From an uncultured Eubacteriales bacterium (GTDB lineage Bacteria > Bacillota > Clostridia > Christensenellales > Aristaeellaceae), in contig ONJM01000009.1 in the NCBI GenBank assembly GCA_900318145.1, positions 1 through 64,000 of the forward strand: a stretch of DNA of 64,000 bases, in the 5' to 3' direction. How positions within the stretch are numbered: position 1 is the first letter of the stretch; each line of letters starts with the position of its first letter. The translations under genes were made by a program, and so were the position numbers. A model generated the notes under the pieces. It searched no databases and was not told the origin of the DNA. It saw only the letters and a program-made list of their open reading frames with translations. Shown here in pieces: positions 17,467-26,786 of the stretch.

Positions 17467-18248
17467 TCCCCGTCCGCTTCCCGGGCGAAGATCAGTTCGA
17501 TAAAGGCCTTGATCTGCGCGTCCCAGAAGCCCCATTCGTGCACGGCGTCCGGCTCCTCGTGGCTCATCACGTCCCATCCGTTCTTCCGCAGGGCCGGAAC
17601 GAACGTTCTGTGCTGGTCGAAAAGGAAATCCTTCGTGCCGCAGCTGACATACAGCCAGGGCTTACGCGCGGCCTTCGCGTTCTTTTCCATTAAGTAATAG
17701 GTATCGTATTCCGTACCCTTGAGCTCCTTCAGGTCGCCGAACACCCGGTCGGTCTCCCCGCCGCGGTGCCGCTCATAGAAGGTGCTCGCCAGGTCCACCG
17801 CGCCGCTGAAGGACGCCGCGCCGGCAAAGTGTTCCGGATAGGTCAGCGCCAGCCGCATGGCGCCGTAGCCGCCCATGCTCAGCCCGGCCACGTACGTATC
17901 TTCCGGCCTGCTGCTCAGCCGCAGGAAGCGGTGCATCGTCCCCGGCAGTTCGTCGCTCACGTAATCCCAGTACTTCTCGCCGTAGACCTCGTTGCAGTAA
18001 AAGCTGTGATTGACCGCCGGCATGATCACGGCCAGGTTATGGTCCGCCGCGTAGCGCTCCACAGAGGTCCGCCGCATCCAGATGGACTGGTCGTCGCTGT
18101 ATCCGTGCAGCAGGTACAGCACCTTCGGCGGCCGCTCATCCCTGGACGCGCCCATGCCGATCCCCTGGTTCGCCTCAGGCAGAATCACGTTGACGGTGGA
18201 TGCCACGTTCAGCGCCGCGGAGAAAAACTGAATCTGTAAGAAAGCCAT
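17463..18248 (-). CDS. Alpha/beta-hydrolase esterase (FrmB/tributyrin-esterase type)
   Basis: 261 aa, no signal peptide. The oxyanion-hole motif LLHGYSDDQ (about 46-54), the nucleophile elbow GLSMGG with S124, an Asp in CGTKDFLFD and a His in VHEWGFW near the C-terminus complete the triad. The family (esterase D / S-formylglutathione hydrolase / acetyl esterase) hydrolyses short acyl esters. In a polysaccharide-degrading anaerobe a role in removing acetyl groups from imported oligosaccharides is plausible but unproven. AGGAGAG lies upstream of the ATG. Confidence 0.85.
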   Translation of the reverse strand: MAFLQIQFFSAALNVASTVNVILPEANQGIGMGASRDERPPKVLYLLHGYSDDQSIWMRRTSVERYAADHNLAVIMPAVNHSFYCNEVYGEKYWDYVSDELPGTMHRFLRLSSRPEDTYVAGLSMGGYGAMRLALTYPEHFAGAASFSGAVDLASTFYERHRGGETDRVFGDLKELKGTEYDTYYLMEKNAKAARKPWLYVSCGTKDFLFDQHRTFVPALRKNGWDVMSHEEPDAVHEWGFWDAQIKAFIELIFAREADGD

Positions 18249-18407
18249 TTGATACTCTCCTTTCTGTCATGAAGCACTTACACCTTTCAAGGATCAGGAG
18301 CATTCCTCGTTATAATTCAACCAGAAATGCGGGATTCATCTGTTATCGGAGAATTATTGCGCTATCCAGATTGTTAAGAATAATAAACATAAGTCAGGCG
18401 GCAGAGA

Positions 18408-21400
18408 TCATTTTGATTTCAAGTATATACTGTCAATTATATTTGTGCTGATGGTTTCTGCTTTGCTTGTACTGTAAACAAACGTAAAGTATACCAGTTT
18501 GTTATTCGAGATAAAATACCAGGTTGTTGTTGTGCTGCTTGACGAATCCTCTATTGTAAAGATAATCCTGACACCATTGTCATTGGTGAATTCAGCATAT
18601 TCATCCCGACTGTATCTCGATTGAATCAGATTCAGTAATCCTTCGTAGTCGGAAACAATGGCATTTTGCTGAATGTCCATTATGATATCCGACTCCGTAT
18701 CCATATAATATGTTTTTCCGGATGAAACAGTTGACGGATAAAAAGAATTTGGCACAGAACAGATAACATTATTGAAGAATGTCATCGATGTGAAAGAAGG
18801 AGTTGGTGTAGGTGTTGGATCAGAAGCTGATGCTTTTATACTGTTCAGACACTCTGCACTCATCTGGCCTTCGGAATCATTCGTAAACAGGAATGTGACA
18901 AGTAGCGCCTGGTTGTTAACCATAAATGCAACGCCTGAAATAGTATAAGTAGAATAAACCTCTGCAATTCCTATCATATTGATTCCATTCAAAGTTATTT
19001 CCGATACTGAGCCATAAGCTGACTGCAATGCTGACTTCAATGATGAATAACTGGAAAAATTTAGTTTCCCGTATGTCAGAGTCAAGCTGGATGTGGTATC
19101 TCTGTAAGTTATGTTCTGACTGGTTGTTTCATATAGGTAGAAAGTAGCAGGTACGCTGATTTTAGCGTAATTATACATAGAGATCGTCTGTTTTGTAGCA
19201 GGAGTCGGTGTTGGCGTAGGAATTGGCTGTGAATAGTCACGGTAGTCTATAATAGCATTCGGGCATTCGGAGAAAGTATCTTCTTCAAAATGACATCCAT
19301 AGGGAATTCGGACATAAACCAGGTTGCTGCACCTGGCAAAGGCCATTTTCTCGATCGAAATGCATCCTTGCGGAAGAATCACTGCTTGGCATGCTGAGTT
19401 CATAAATGCTTCAGCATCTATACTTTTTAATCCATCCGGCAGCCAAAGGACATCCAGGTCGTTCAGAGCCGGAATACTTCCGGATTTACTCTGGATACTG
19501 AAGGCTGGGTTTTCAAAAGAATCTGACACATAAGAATATGAACCGGATGTTGTTTCTGTCGGAGAAAGCAACTCAAAGCTGACAGATACTGTTTCGGTTT
19601 CAACATGTTTCGCATCATTGCCGCACACCCGTTTTGCGATAATTGTATCGGTAGCAGACCAGTTGTATTCCACATCAGACCAAGTATGGCCTGTAGCCGG
19701 AACGATCGTCCGGGGACTGATTTCCTCAAGGCATTCCGGACAATACGATCCCCCGGTATGTCCTTCCTCTGTACATGTGGCCAACATCTCCGGATAAGCT
19801 TCTGCATGATGATTAGGACATATGATAGAAACATGAGCTGTTGCAACCAACGAATCCGTAACGTATGCGGTAATGGTCGCTTCGCCGATTTCTTCACCAC
19901 TGATATTTCCGTTTTTGTCTATAATGAATATTCCTTCATCTGAACTGAAGAAACTAACCATTTTGTTCTGATAAGTAGTCCCGTCACTGGTTGTCACGGT
20001 GACAATCACAGAAGACGTTTCGCCCCTCTTCACGAAATATGTTTCCGCGTCAAATTCCACTGATACGATTGGATTGCACACTGTAACATTGCATTCACGG
20101 CAGATTCCGTTCTGGCTGGTTGCTGTTATAACAGCCGAACCGGGGCGCCTGGCTGATATCACACCGTCTTCACTGATAATCGCAATGGCTGTATTGGAAC
20201 TGGACCATTCTATCTCCATGTCTGAACCGGTTGGCTCAACTTGAATAACAGAAAGCGATCCTGTCGTGCGGGTTGCAAGGACCAACTCTGTTTCAGACAG
20301 TTCGAAACTGTCAGGAGGACCGTATCCTGTAACTTCCACAGAAGCCGAAACGCCTCCAGCTTGAAGAACAATAGTTGCTGTCCCAGGCAGTAGTGCGGTA
20401 ACCATCCCGTTTTCAACTCTGATTATGTCTGGCGAGGAACTGTTCCATATAATCGGTGTATCATTTAGTAAAGGCCATATGGAATAATTAAGCACAGCAG
20501 AATCATTTCTTAACAATCTGAAATTGTTTTGAAGTTCTATCAGATAGAAATCCCCACCTGAAACATTGTTTGTGTAGATCGTCTGATAACCTGTTTCCTC
20601 TGCCCAGTAATCCGCTTCAGAATATTCTTCGCAATACACAATGATTTTCGACGTGAATGCCTGGGAACTAATCTGATCGATTGTTGAAGGAATATATACC
20701 CGCTCGGGACAGTTTGCTGAATCAAATGCATTTTCAGCGATAGCGTTTACCGTATGCCCATAAATAGTGGACGGCACAATTACTTTTTGATCTGTACCGG
20801 TGTATTTTTGAATTGTAACAATATCATTGTTTACTTCATACGTCCAATAAGACCAGGCACATGGTACAACCTCCTGTGGCACAAGGATTGTTCCGCATAC
20901 AGAGCAATGGCTTCCTTCCGTAAGTCCAGGCTCTTCGTCTGTTGCTGCTACCGCCTCATCGATTACAATAGTGTGAGCAAGTTTTGGTATCGTCACGTGT
21001 CCGGAAATAATATCCCCGCATATGCTGCAATGGAATCCGTCCGTCAATCCAGTAGAAGTGCATGTGGCGGGAATCTCTTCATCGTAAACAGATTCATGAG
21101 GCTGATCCAGAACGATTAGGGATGATAACTGATTATCGTCCCTGCAATACTCATAGGCATATGACCCGCAGGAGGGAATATGTATTTCCGTCAGTTTGTA
21201 ACATTGGCTAAAAATCTGACCATCGGCAGATTGAACTGATGACGGCAGGTTAATGCTTAATAAATTACCACAGCGATAGAATGCAAGCGATTCAATTGTT
21301 GATAACCCTTCCTGTATAATGATATTTTCAAGATTGCTGCAATTACTAAAGGCCCATGAACGGAGTGTTACCATACTTTGGGGCAGCGATACAGTTTTGA

Positions 21401-23609
21401 GCTGATTGTTGTTATCAAAGCTGAAACTTTGTATTTCGGTTACACCTTCTGGAACCTCCAGCGATTCCAGTTCAGTCGGAATATCAGTCATCACAAGGCC
21501 TGCGATTGCTTCACCATCAAAAATATATTTTACATTACATTGAGTTCCTCCGATACGGAATCCTGCGCCACTTATTTTGCTTAAGGAAACAGCAGTTATA
21601 CTGTCCGGATTCACATAACGAATTGCAGCACATTTATATAGTGCATATTGATATATATAGTTTATATTGTCCGGAAAATAGATTATTTGCAGATTGTTTG
21701 ATGTATTGATAGAGTCTATCTCAATTCTTGTCACATAATCCGGAATGGTCAGAACAGTAAGGTCGTTCGGTACATCAGCTATGGTTATTCCCAGATTTTC
21801 TTCACCGTCAAATACATATCTGAAATTACAATCAGCGTCTTCTACGTGAAAACTGATTCCCGCTTTACTGAGAGCCATCGCTGTATCAGTGTTTAAAGCA
21901 GCGTTTCTGACCGCATTACAATTGTAAAATGTATAATAATTTATCGTTTTGATTCTGTCAGGTAAATTTATTTCAGTCAGACTCACACAGTTTTCGAAAG
22001 CGAATGATTTGATCTCAGTAAGGCTGTCCGGTAGAGAAATTGTTTTCAGATTACGGCATCCGGAAAAAGCACTGAATCCAATTGTCGTTATGCCTTCTTC
22101 GACAATTACATCCGTACATCCTGTATCATAGAATAAGGAACTTCCTCCATTCTCCAATTTTCCGCTTCCTTCAATAATCAGGCAATAATCATCGTCCATT
22201 GTCCATGATATATTTGAATCAAATGTGCCGCTTGAAATGATCTTTCTGATAATGATATATGAATATTGATTGTTGACCGCATATGTCAGCGCAGCAGAAT
22301 TCTTATAACAGACAATCTGGATTATCTCGTTCACAGGCAGTGCATTTGTTCCGATTTCTGTGATATGATCCCGAATAATGATCTGATCAATAAAGTCGCA
22401 GCCTTCGAAAGCTCCGGAAGCAATTTTGTAAACCTGATATCCGCCCAGTCTTTTCGGAATATCAACGATCGTCTCATTTCCAATATACCCTGTTATTACT
22501 GCCTGTTGGTTTACTACTTCATATTCATATTCTTTGATAGTCTCATGATTCAGTCCGTTTTGTATCACATAATCTTCTGCATATGTACCTTCCGGCACTT
22601 TGATAACCAGGCTTTCTGAGCAATTCTGAAATATATCGGTACCGATAAATGAAAGTCCTTTGGGAAAAGTAATGCTGATAAGATTCCAGTTGTGTTCAAA
22701 GGCGTTATTGCCTATGCTTTTAACGCTTTCCGGAATAATAAGTTCTGTAAAGTTGTTCCCGTAGAATGCTGATTCGCCAATGCTCTCAATTCCCTCTGAC
22801 CAAACAATCTCATTCAGTTCGGCACAGTAAAACGCATTTCGTTCTATGCTTTTAATACTTGAAGGAAGTAAAATTCGGGACAATTTACTGCAGAAATTAA
22901 ACGCATTGGAAGGTATTACCTCGATTGTATCGGGAAGATTAATGCTTTCAAGATTTGAACAGCCGGAAAAAGCATTACTGCCAATGTTCGTGATTCCTTC
23001 ATTCAATACAATATTTGTTAATCCTCTGCAAAAATAAAAAGCTGAATCACTGATCGTAGTCACATTTGCGGGAACAATTATTTCTGTGTTTGCTGTCATC
23101 GCCGGACAGCAAATCAGATTCTTAACTTGTTTGTCGTATAATACTCCATCAATAGATGTATATTCCGTGTTTGCTTCAGAAACAATGATCTCTGTAAGAT
23201 GCATGCATCCCATAAAAACTTTTTCGCCTATATACGTAACACTTTCAGGAATGAAGACATTTGTTAAGCCGCATCCTTCAAATGCAGAAATGTCTATGCT
23301 CACAACTGTATCAGGAATCGTGATACTTTTAATCTCATAGTTTTCATAATAGTAAAAAGACATTGTACCAATTCTGGTTATTCCGCTATCAATTATTACA
23401 TTTTTAGGATTGTATCCCTGGTCTTTCCATGGATGTTGATAGTCTGGTATCTCACCGTATCCTGAAATGGTCAATATTCCGTCATCACTGTATTTCCAGG
23501 AAACTCCGTTACCATAGGTTCCGCTGGCAACAATACCGGCATTTGCTGTCAACGGCAGTATCACCAGCAACAATCCAATAATTGCTATAAAGATTATGCT
23601 TTTTTTCAT
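18408..23609 (-). CDS. Giant secreted BspA-like leucine-rich-repeat surface protein
   Basis: 1733 aa with an N-terminal signal peptide (KK then a hydrophobic run, cleavage near ANA-GI). Most of residues 30-870 are LRR_5 (BspA/Treponema-type) repeats with the pattern ITxIGxxAFxxCxxLxxIxLP. Cys-rich HCSxCG segments (about 880-960), Big-2-like immunoglobulin folds (about 1080-1290) and another CTEEGHTGGSYCPEC segment follow. The end has PTPTPTP linkers and two similar ~110-residue domains. No LPXTG sorting signal is seen. Such proteins bind host, plant or partner-cell surfaces. Codon use and base composition are much AT-richer than the neighbours, which suggests transfer. The convergent and adjacent strands hold no competing gene. 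Confidence 0.85.
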   Translation of the reverse strand: MKKSIIFIAIIGLLLVILPLTANAGIVASGTYGNGVSWKYSDDGILTISGYGEIPDYQHPWKDQGYNPKNVIIDSGITRIGTMSFYYYENYEIKSITIPDTVVSIDISAFEGCGLTNVFIPESVTYIGEKVFMGCMHLTEIIVSEANTEYTSIDGVLYDKQVKNLICCPAMTANTEIIVPANVTTISDSAFYFCRGLTNIVLNEGITNIGSNAFSGCSNLESINLPDTIEVIPSNAFNFCSKLSRILLPSSIKSIERNAFYCAELNEIVWSEGIESIGESAFYGNNFTELIIPESVKSIGNNAFEHNWNLISITFPKGLSFIGTDIFQNCSESLVIKVPEGTYAEDYVIQNGLNHETIKEYEYEVVNQQAVITGYIGNETIVDIPKRLGGYQVYKIASGAFEGCDFIDQIIIRDHITEIGTNALPVNEIIQIVCYKNSAALTYAVNNQYSYIIIRKIISSGTFDSNISWTMDDDYCLIIEGSGKLENGGSSLFYDTGCTDVIVEEGITTIGFSAFSGCRNLKTISLPDSLTEIKSFAFENCVSLTEINLPDRIKTINYYTFYNCNAVRNAALNTDTAMALSKAGISFHVEDADCNFRYVFDGEENLGITIADVPNDLTVLTIPDYVTRIEIDSINTSNNLQIIYFPDNINYIYQYALYKCAAIRYVNPDSITAVSLSKISGAGFRIGGTQCNVKYIFDGEAIAGLVMTDIPTELESLEVPEGVTEIQSFSFDNNNQLKTVSLPQSMVTLRSWAFSNCSNLENIIIQEGLSTIESLAFYRCGNLLSINLPSSVQSADGQIFSQCYKLTEIHIPSCGSYAYEYCRDDNQLSSLIVLDQPHESVYDEEIPATCTSTGLTDGFHCSICGDIISGHVTIPKLAHTIVIDEAVAATDEEPGLTEGSHCSVCGTILVPQEVVPCAWSYWTYEVNNDIVTIQKYTGTDQKVIVPSTIYGHTVNAIAENAFDSANCPERVYIPSTIDQISSQAFTSKIIVYCEEYSEADYWAEETGYQTIYTNNVSGGDFYLIELQNNFRLLRNDSAVLNYSIWPLLNDTPIIWNSSSPDIIRVENGMVTALLPGTATIVLQAGGVSASVEVTGYGPPDSFELSETELVLATRTTGSLSVIQVEPTGSDMEIEWSSSNTAIAIISEDGVISARRPGSAVITATSQNGICRECNVTVCNPIVSVEFDAETYFVKRGETSSVIVTVTTSDGTTYQNKMVSFFSSDEGIFIIDKNGNISGEEIGEATITAYVTDSLVATAHVSIICPNHHAEAYPEMLATCTEEGHTGGSYCPECLEEISPRTIVPATGHTWSDVEYNWSATDTIIAKRVCGNDAKHVETETVSVSFELLSPTETTSGSYSYVSDSFENPAFSIQSKSGSIPALNDLDVLWLPDGLKSIDAEAFMNSACQAVILPQGCISIEKMAFARCSNLVYVRIPYGCHFEEDTFSECPNAIIDYRDYSQPIPTPTPTPATKQTISMYNYAKISVPATFYLYETTSQNITYRDTTSSLTLTYGKLNFSSYSSLKSALQSAYGSVSEITLNGINMIGIAEVYSTYTISGVAFMVNNQALLVTFLFTNDSEGQMSAECLNSIKASASDPTPTPTPSFTSMTFFNNVICSVPNSFYPSTVSSGKTYYMDTESDIIMDIQQNAIVSDYEGLLNLIQSRYSRDEYAEFTNDNGVRIIFTIEDSSSSTTTTWYFISNNKLVYFTFVYSTSKAETISTNIIDSIYLKSK

Positions 23610-23928
23610 TTTATTGTTCTCCCTCTATCAATAATCATATCTTTTATTTTGTTGTGCATATTTTATCATGTTTTCTTATTTTCAACAAGTTATCAATAAC
23701 TGTCGTCCGTATCAAACAGCATCCCCGTTCGATCAATATACTTTGGCAGTTCATAAAATGATTTCGGTATTTGTAACAACGTGGATCTTTTCTTATATGA
23801 ATATACAAAATCACACTAATTACATTTCCGGATGAACTGAATAAAAACATCTGTCTCCCTGTCCAAAGTACTCTTTTTCATTTTAGGCAAGCATATACTC
23901 AGCTCTTGAATACGCTTGTATTCTGGCC
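23610..23928. other. AT-rich intergenic region upstream of the LRR gene
   Basis: About 320 bases between the LRR gene and the insertion element. It contains the likely LRR-gene promoter (23660-23688) and a small perfect hairpin (GAATAC-GCTT-GTATTC, 23908-23923). A 68-codon minus-strand frame at 23644-23850 has no recognisable homology or codon signature and is not called as a gene. Confidence 0.5.
23660..23688 (-). promoter_or_regulatory. Candidate promoter for the LRR surface protein gene
   Basis: On the minus strand TTGTTG (23683-23688), 17-nt spacer, TAAAAT (23660-23665), about 50 nt before the start codon. Confidence 0.55.
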
Positions 23929-23954
23929 CTTCCGGCCCTTTTTCGTCAAAAGCC
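23929..23954 (+). repeat. Left 26-bp direct repeat flanking the IS element
   Basis: Identical over 26 bp to 25005-25030, and ends exactly where the element's TGTAGG terminus begins. Confidence 0.9.
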
Positions 23955-25004
23955 TGTAGGTTTGTCAAATATGTTGGACAGTGAAAGAATTCAAGGTTTC
24001 TTTGGGAGACAGCCAGTGAAGAGGGCGCATCGGTAGGGAGTTGCTTCTTCTTTGGTGAACAGCTAGCTGTTCACCAAAGTCGGCGAGGGAATAGAAGGAG
24101 TGGGTATTGTAGAAACGTTTTTGGTCTTCTCTATGGCTTCTTTCAACCTTGCCATTATGCCTGGGAGTATAAGGGCGAATCAGCTTGTGACGGATATTGA
24201 GAAGACTTAATGCTTCTTCGAACATGTTTAATGTTTAGCCTCATTGTAGGCCAAACGGTTCGTGAACTCGAAACCATTGTCAGTTTGAACGCATTCCACC
24301 ATAAAGCCTTTTCTTTTGAATTCGTCAACAACCTTGAGTAAGAACAGGTAAGAAGAATAAGTGTTTTGTTCCGGATAAGCACCGAGGATCCGGTAACGGG
24401 AATACTCGTCAATAGCAGTGTACTGGAACAGTTTGAGTTGCAGATCAGCAATGCATTTGCGAGGGACTACCTTCACATCGATCTGAACTCTTTCTCCGGG
24501 ATGAGTTATCTGCTGGTAAGGTTTTGGCTTATAAGGATCTTTCTCTTTGACTGCTATGAGCCCTTCGCGTTTCAGTACCCGCCAGAGGGATTCAAGGCAT
24601 CTGGAATATCCTCGCTTTCGCAGCCTGCACCAGAGCTCGACCATTCCTAGTTTAGGGTTTCGTCGCCTTATGTCATGAATGAGCTTCAATTCTTCCGGCG
24701 TATGTTCATTCGGATGGTGGTGAGGTCGTCTTGATTCTGGACGAAGTGATTCAATGCTGCCGTTCCAGCGCTTCAGCCAGAAATAGATGTATGACCTGGT
24801 CCTGTTGTACTTACGGCTGGCCTTGCTCACGCCGTGAGCAGCCGCATATTTCATTAGGGATTGCTTGTACTTCATGTCTTGTGTTATAGTTGCCACGCAA
24901 GGTAAGCTCCTTTCGTAAGTTTTGTGTAGCAACTCAACTATAACCGATTGTCGCTTGCCTTGCATTCTTTTTTTCACTTGTCCAAGATGTATTGTATTCC
25001 TACA
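23955..25004 (-). mobile_element. IS481-like insertion sequence, about 1050 bp
   Basis: Termini TGTAGG (23955) and CCTACA (ending 25004) form imperfect inverted repeats that share TTGGACA and GTGAAA blocks over about 35 bp. The element holds one DDE transposase gene on the minus strand, broken by a frameshift. It is bounded exactly by 26-bp direct repeats. It sits between the AT-rich LRR gene and gpmI, only about 30 bp upstream of the gpmI -35 box. Confidence 0.85.
23965..24896 (-). pseudogene. IS481-like DDE transposase, frameshifted
   Basis: Two frames make up one protein. The first (GTG at 24896 with AAGGAG upstream, or ATG at 24875) runs through an HTH region, the first catalytic Asp in VQIDVKV and the second in VQTDNGFEF, then stops at 24228. 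The rest restarts in another frame at 24225 and holds RPYTPRHNGKVERSHRED with the catalytic Glu. The break falls in the sequence GCTAAACATTAAACATG on the minus strand. All DDE residues exist but not in one frame, so the copy is probably dead unless frameshifting restores it. Confidence 0.8.
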
Positions 25005-25030
25005 CTTCCGGCCCTTTTTCGTCAAAAGCC
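25005..25030 (+). repeat. Right 26-bp direct repeat flanking the IS element
   Basis: Identical to 23929-23954. It begins at the first base after the element's CCTACA end and stops 4 bp before the gpmI -35 box. Confidence 0.9.
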
Positions 25031-25034
25031 GTCA

Positions 25035-25063
25035 TTGACTTTTTCCGCCGTTTCCTGTATCGT
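25035..25063 (+). promoter_or_regulatory. Candidate promoter for gpmI
   Basis: TTGACT (25035-25040), 17-nt spacer, TATCGT (25058-25063). A GC-rich leader hairpin (CCCTTCCGG / TCCGGAAAAGGG, about 25082-25107) follows before the AGGAGGA ribosome site. Confidence 0.6.
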
Positions 25064-25138
25064 TTATTAGGTTGGACATTTCCCTTCCGGCCTGTCCGGA
25101 AAAGGGTTCCAAATAGAATGTATAGGAGGATTCCGAGT

Positions 25139-26719
25139 ATGAAAAAACCCGTTGTACTGGTTGTGATGGACGGCGTGGGAGAAACCCCTTCCGAACTGGG
25201 GAACATGGTGAAGCAGGCCACCACGCCCACCCTCGATACCCTGAAGGCCAACGATCCCTTCCGGATCATCAAGGCGCACGGCACAGCCGTCGGCCTTCCC
25301 TCCGATGACGATATGGGCAACAGCGAAGTCGGCCACAACGCGCTGGGCTGCGGACAGATCTATTCCCAGGGCGCCAAGCTGGTCAACGAATCCATCGAAT
25401 CCGGCAGCATCTACGCTTCCGAAACCTGGAAGAAGCTTGTTGACGGCGTCAAGGCTTCCGGCGGCGCGCTGCACTTCATCGGCCTGCTGTCCGACGGCAA
25501 TGTCCACAGCAATATCAGCCACCTGCTCGCCATGCTGAAGGAAGCCAAAGCTGAAGGCGTCGGCAAAGCCCGGGTACATATCCTGCTGGACGGCCGCGAC
25601 GTGCCCGCCACCTCCGCCCTGGACTATGTGGACCAGCTGGAGGAAACGCTTGCTTCCCTGAACGATGCCTCCTTCGACGGCCGTATCGCTTCCGGCGGCG
25701 GCCGCATGCAGATCACCATGGACCGCTACCAGGCCAACTGGGGCATGGTGGAAAAGGGCTGGAACATCCATGTGCACGGTGAAGGCCACGCCTTCGCCTC
25801 CGCGCGGGAAGCCATCGAGACTTTCCGCAATGAGCAGCCCGGCGTCATCGACCAGGATCTGCCCGGCTTCGTCATCGCGAAGGACAGCGCTCCCGTCGGC
25901 CCCATGAAGGACGGCGACAGCGTAATTCTCTTCAACTTCCGGGGCGACCGCGCCCTGGAGCTCTCCATGGCCTTCGACGGCGACGCGTCCTTTGACAAGT
26001 TTGACCGCGGCGTGATGCCGAAGGTGCTCTACGCCGGCATGCTGGAGTACGACGGCGACCTGCATATCCCGCACAAATACCTGGTGAACCCGCCGCAGAT
26101 CCGCCATACGCTGACCGAGCTGCTGGTGGAGAACGGCATCAACGAGTACGCCTGCTCCGAAACCCAGAAGTACGGCCACGTGACGTATTTCTGGAACGGC
26201 AACCGCAGCGAGAAGTTCAGCGAGGAGCTGGAAACCTGGCAGGAAGTTCCTTCCGACGTCCGTTCCTTTGACGAATGCCCCTGGATGAAGGGCACCGAGA
26301 TCGCGGACCTGGTCATCGCGGCCATCGAGTCCGGCAAATACGGCTTCATCCGCTGCAACTTCCCCAACGGCGACATGGTCGGCCATACCGGCAACCTGTA
26401 CGCCACCGAGATCGCCGTTGAAACCGTGGACCTGTGCCTCACCCGCATCCTGAAGGCCTGCGACGAGCACGGCTGCATCCTGGTTGTCACCGCCGACCAC
26501 GGCAATTCCGACCAGATGCTTGAAAAGAACAAGAAGGGCGTTGTCTCCGTGCGCACCGCCCACAGCCTGAACCCCGTTCCCTTCATCATCCACGACAAGG
26601 ACGCCCGCCACGAAATGGACACCGAAAGTCCCTTCGGCCTGGCCAACGTCGCCCCCACCGTGGTGGAGCTGCTCGGCATCAAACCCTATGACTGCTGGGA
26701 AAAGTCCATGCTGAAATAA
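25139..26719 (+). CDS. gpmI: 2,3-bisphosphoglycerate-independent phosphoglycerate mutase
   Basis: 526 aa from the ATG at 25139 (AGGAGGA upstream); the open frame runs further upstream only through promoter and repeat DNA. It converts 3-phosphoglycerate and 2-phosphoglycerate in glycolysis using two Mn2+. The alkaline-phosphatase-superfamily motifs are present: the first metal Asp in VVMDGVGE, the phosphoserine loop DDMGNSEVGHNALG, RGDRALE, and a C-terminal TADHGN with metal ligands. It ends in a monocistronic unit with a strong terminator. Confidence 0.95.
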   Translation: MKKPVVLVVMDGVGETPSELGNMVKQATTPTLDTLKANDPFRIIKAHGTAVGLPSDDDMGNSEVGHNALGCGQIYSQGAKLVNESIESGSIYASETWKKLVDGVKASGGALHFIGLLSDGNVHSNISHLLAMLKEAKAEGVGKARVHILLDGRDVPATSALDYVDQLEETLASLNDASFDGRIASGGGRMQITMDRYQANWGMVEKGWNIHVHGEGHAFASAREAIETFRNEQPGVIDQDLPGFVIAKDSAPVGPMKDGDSVILFNFRGDRALELSMAFDGDASFDKFDRGVMPKVLYAGMLEYDGDLHIPHKYLVNPPQIRHTLTELLVENGINEYACSETQKYGHVTYFWNGNRSEKFSEELETWQEVPSDVRSFDECPWMKGTEIADLVIAAIESGKYGFIRCNFPNGDMVGHTGNLYATEIAVETVDLCLTRILKACDEHGCILVVTADHGNSDQMLEKNKKGVVSVRTAHSLNPVPFIIHDKDARHEMDTESPFGLANVAPTVVELLGIKPYDCWEKSMLK

Positions 26720-26726
26720 CTGTTTT

Positions 26727-26758
26727 CCCGGCCGGGTCCCGCGGGACCCGGCCTTTGT
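26727..26758 (+). terminator. Terminator after gpmI
   Basis: GGCCGGGTCCC / GGGACCCGGCC perfect stem followed by TTTGTTAT. Confidence 0.85.
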
Positions 26759-26786
26759 TATCTTTACGTTTTCATGGAGGTTCACT

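Noticed and set aside
17203-17577. N-terminal extension of the RibU frame
   Set aside because: It runs through the FMN riboswitch and the promoter and would not be translated.
23644-23850. 68-codon minus-strand frame upstream of the LRR gene
   Set aside because: AT-rich chance frame overlapping the candidate promoter; no recognisable motif.
24992-25138. Extended N-terminus of gpmI
   Set aside because: Crosses the IS end, the direct repeat and the promoter; the family N-terminus is at 25139.
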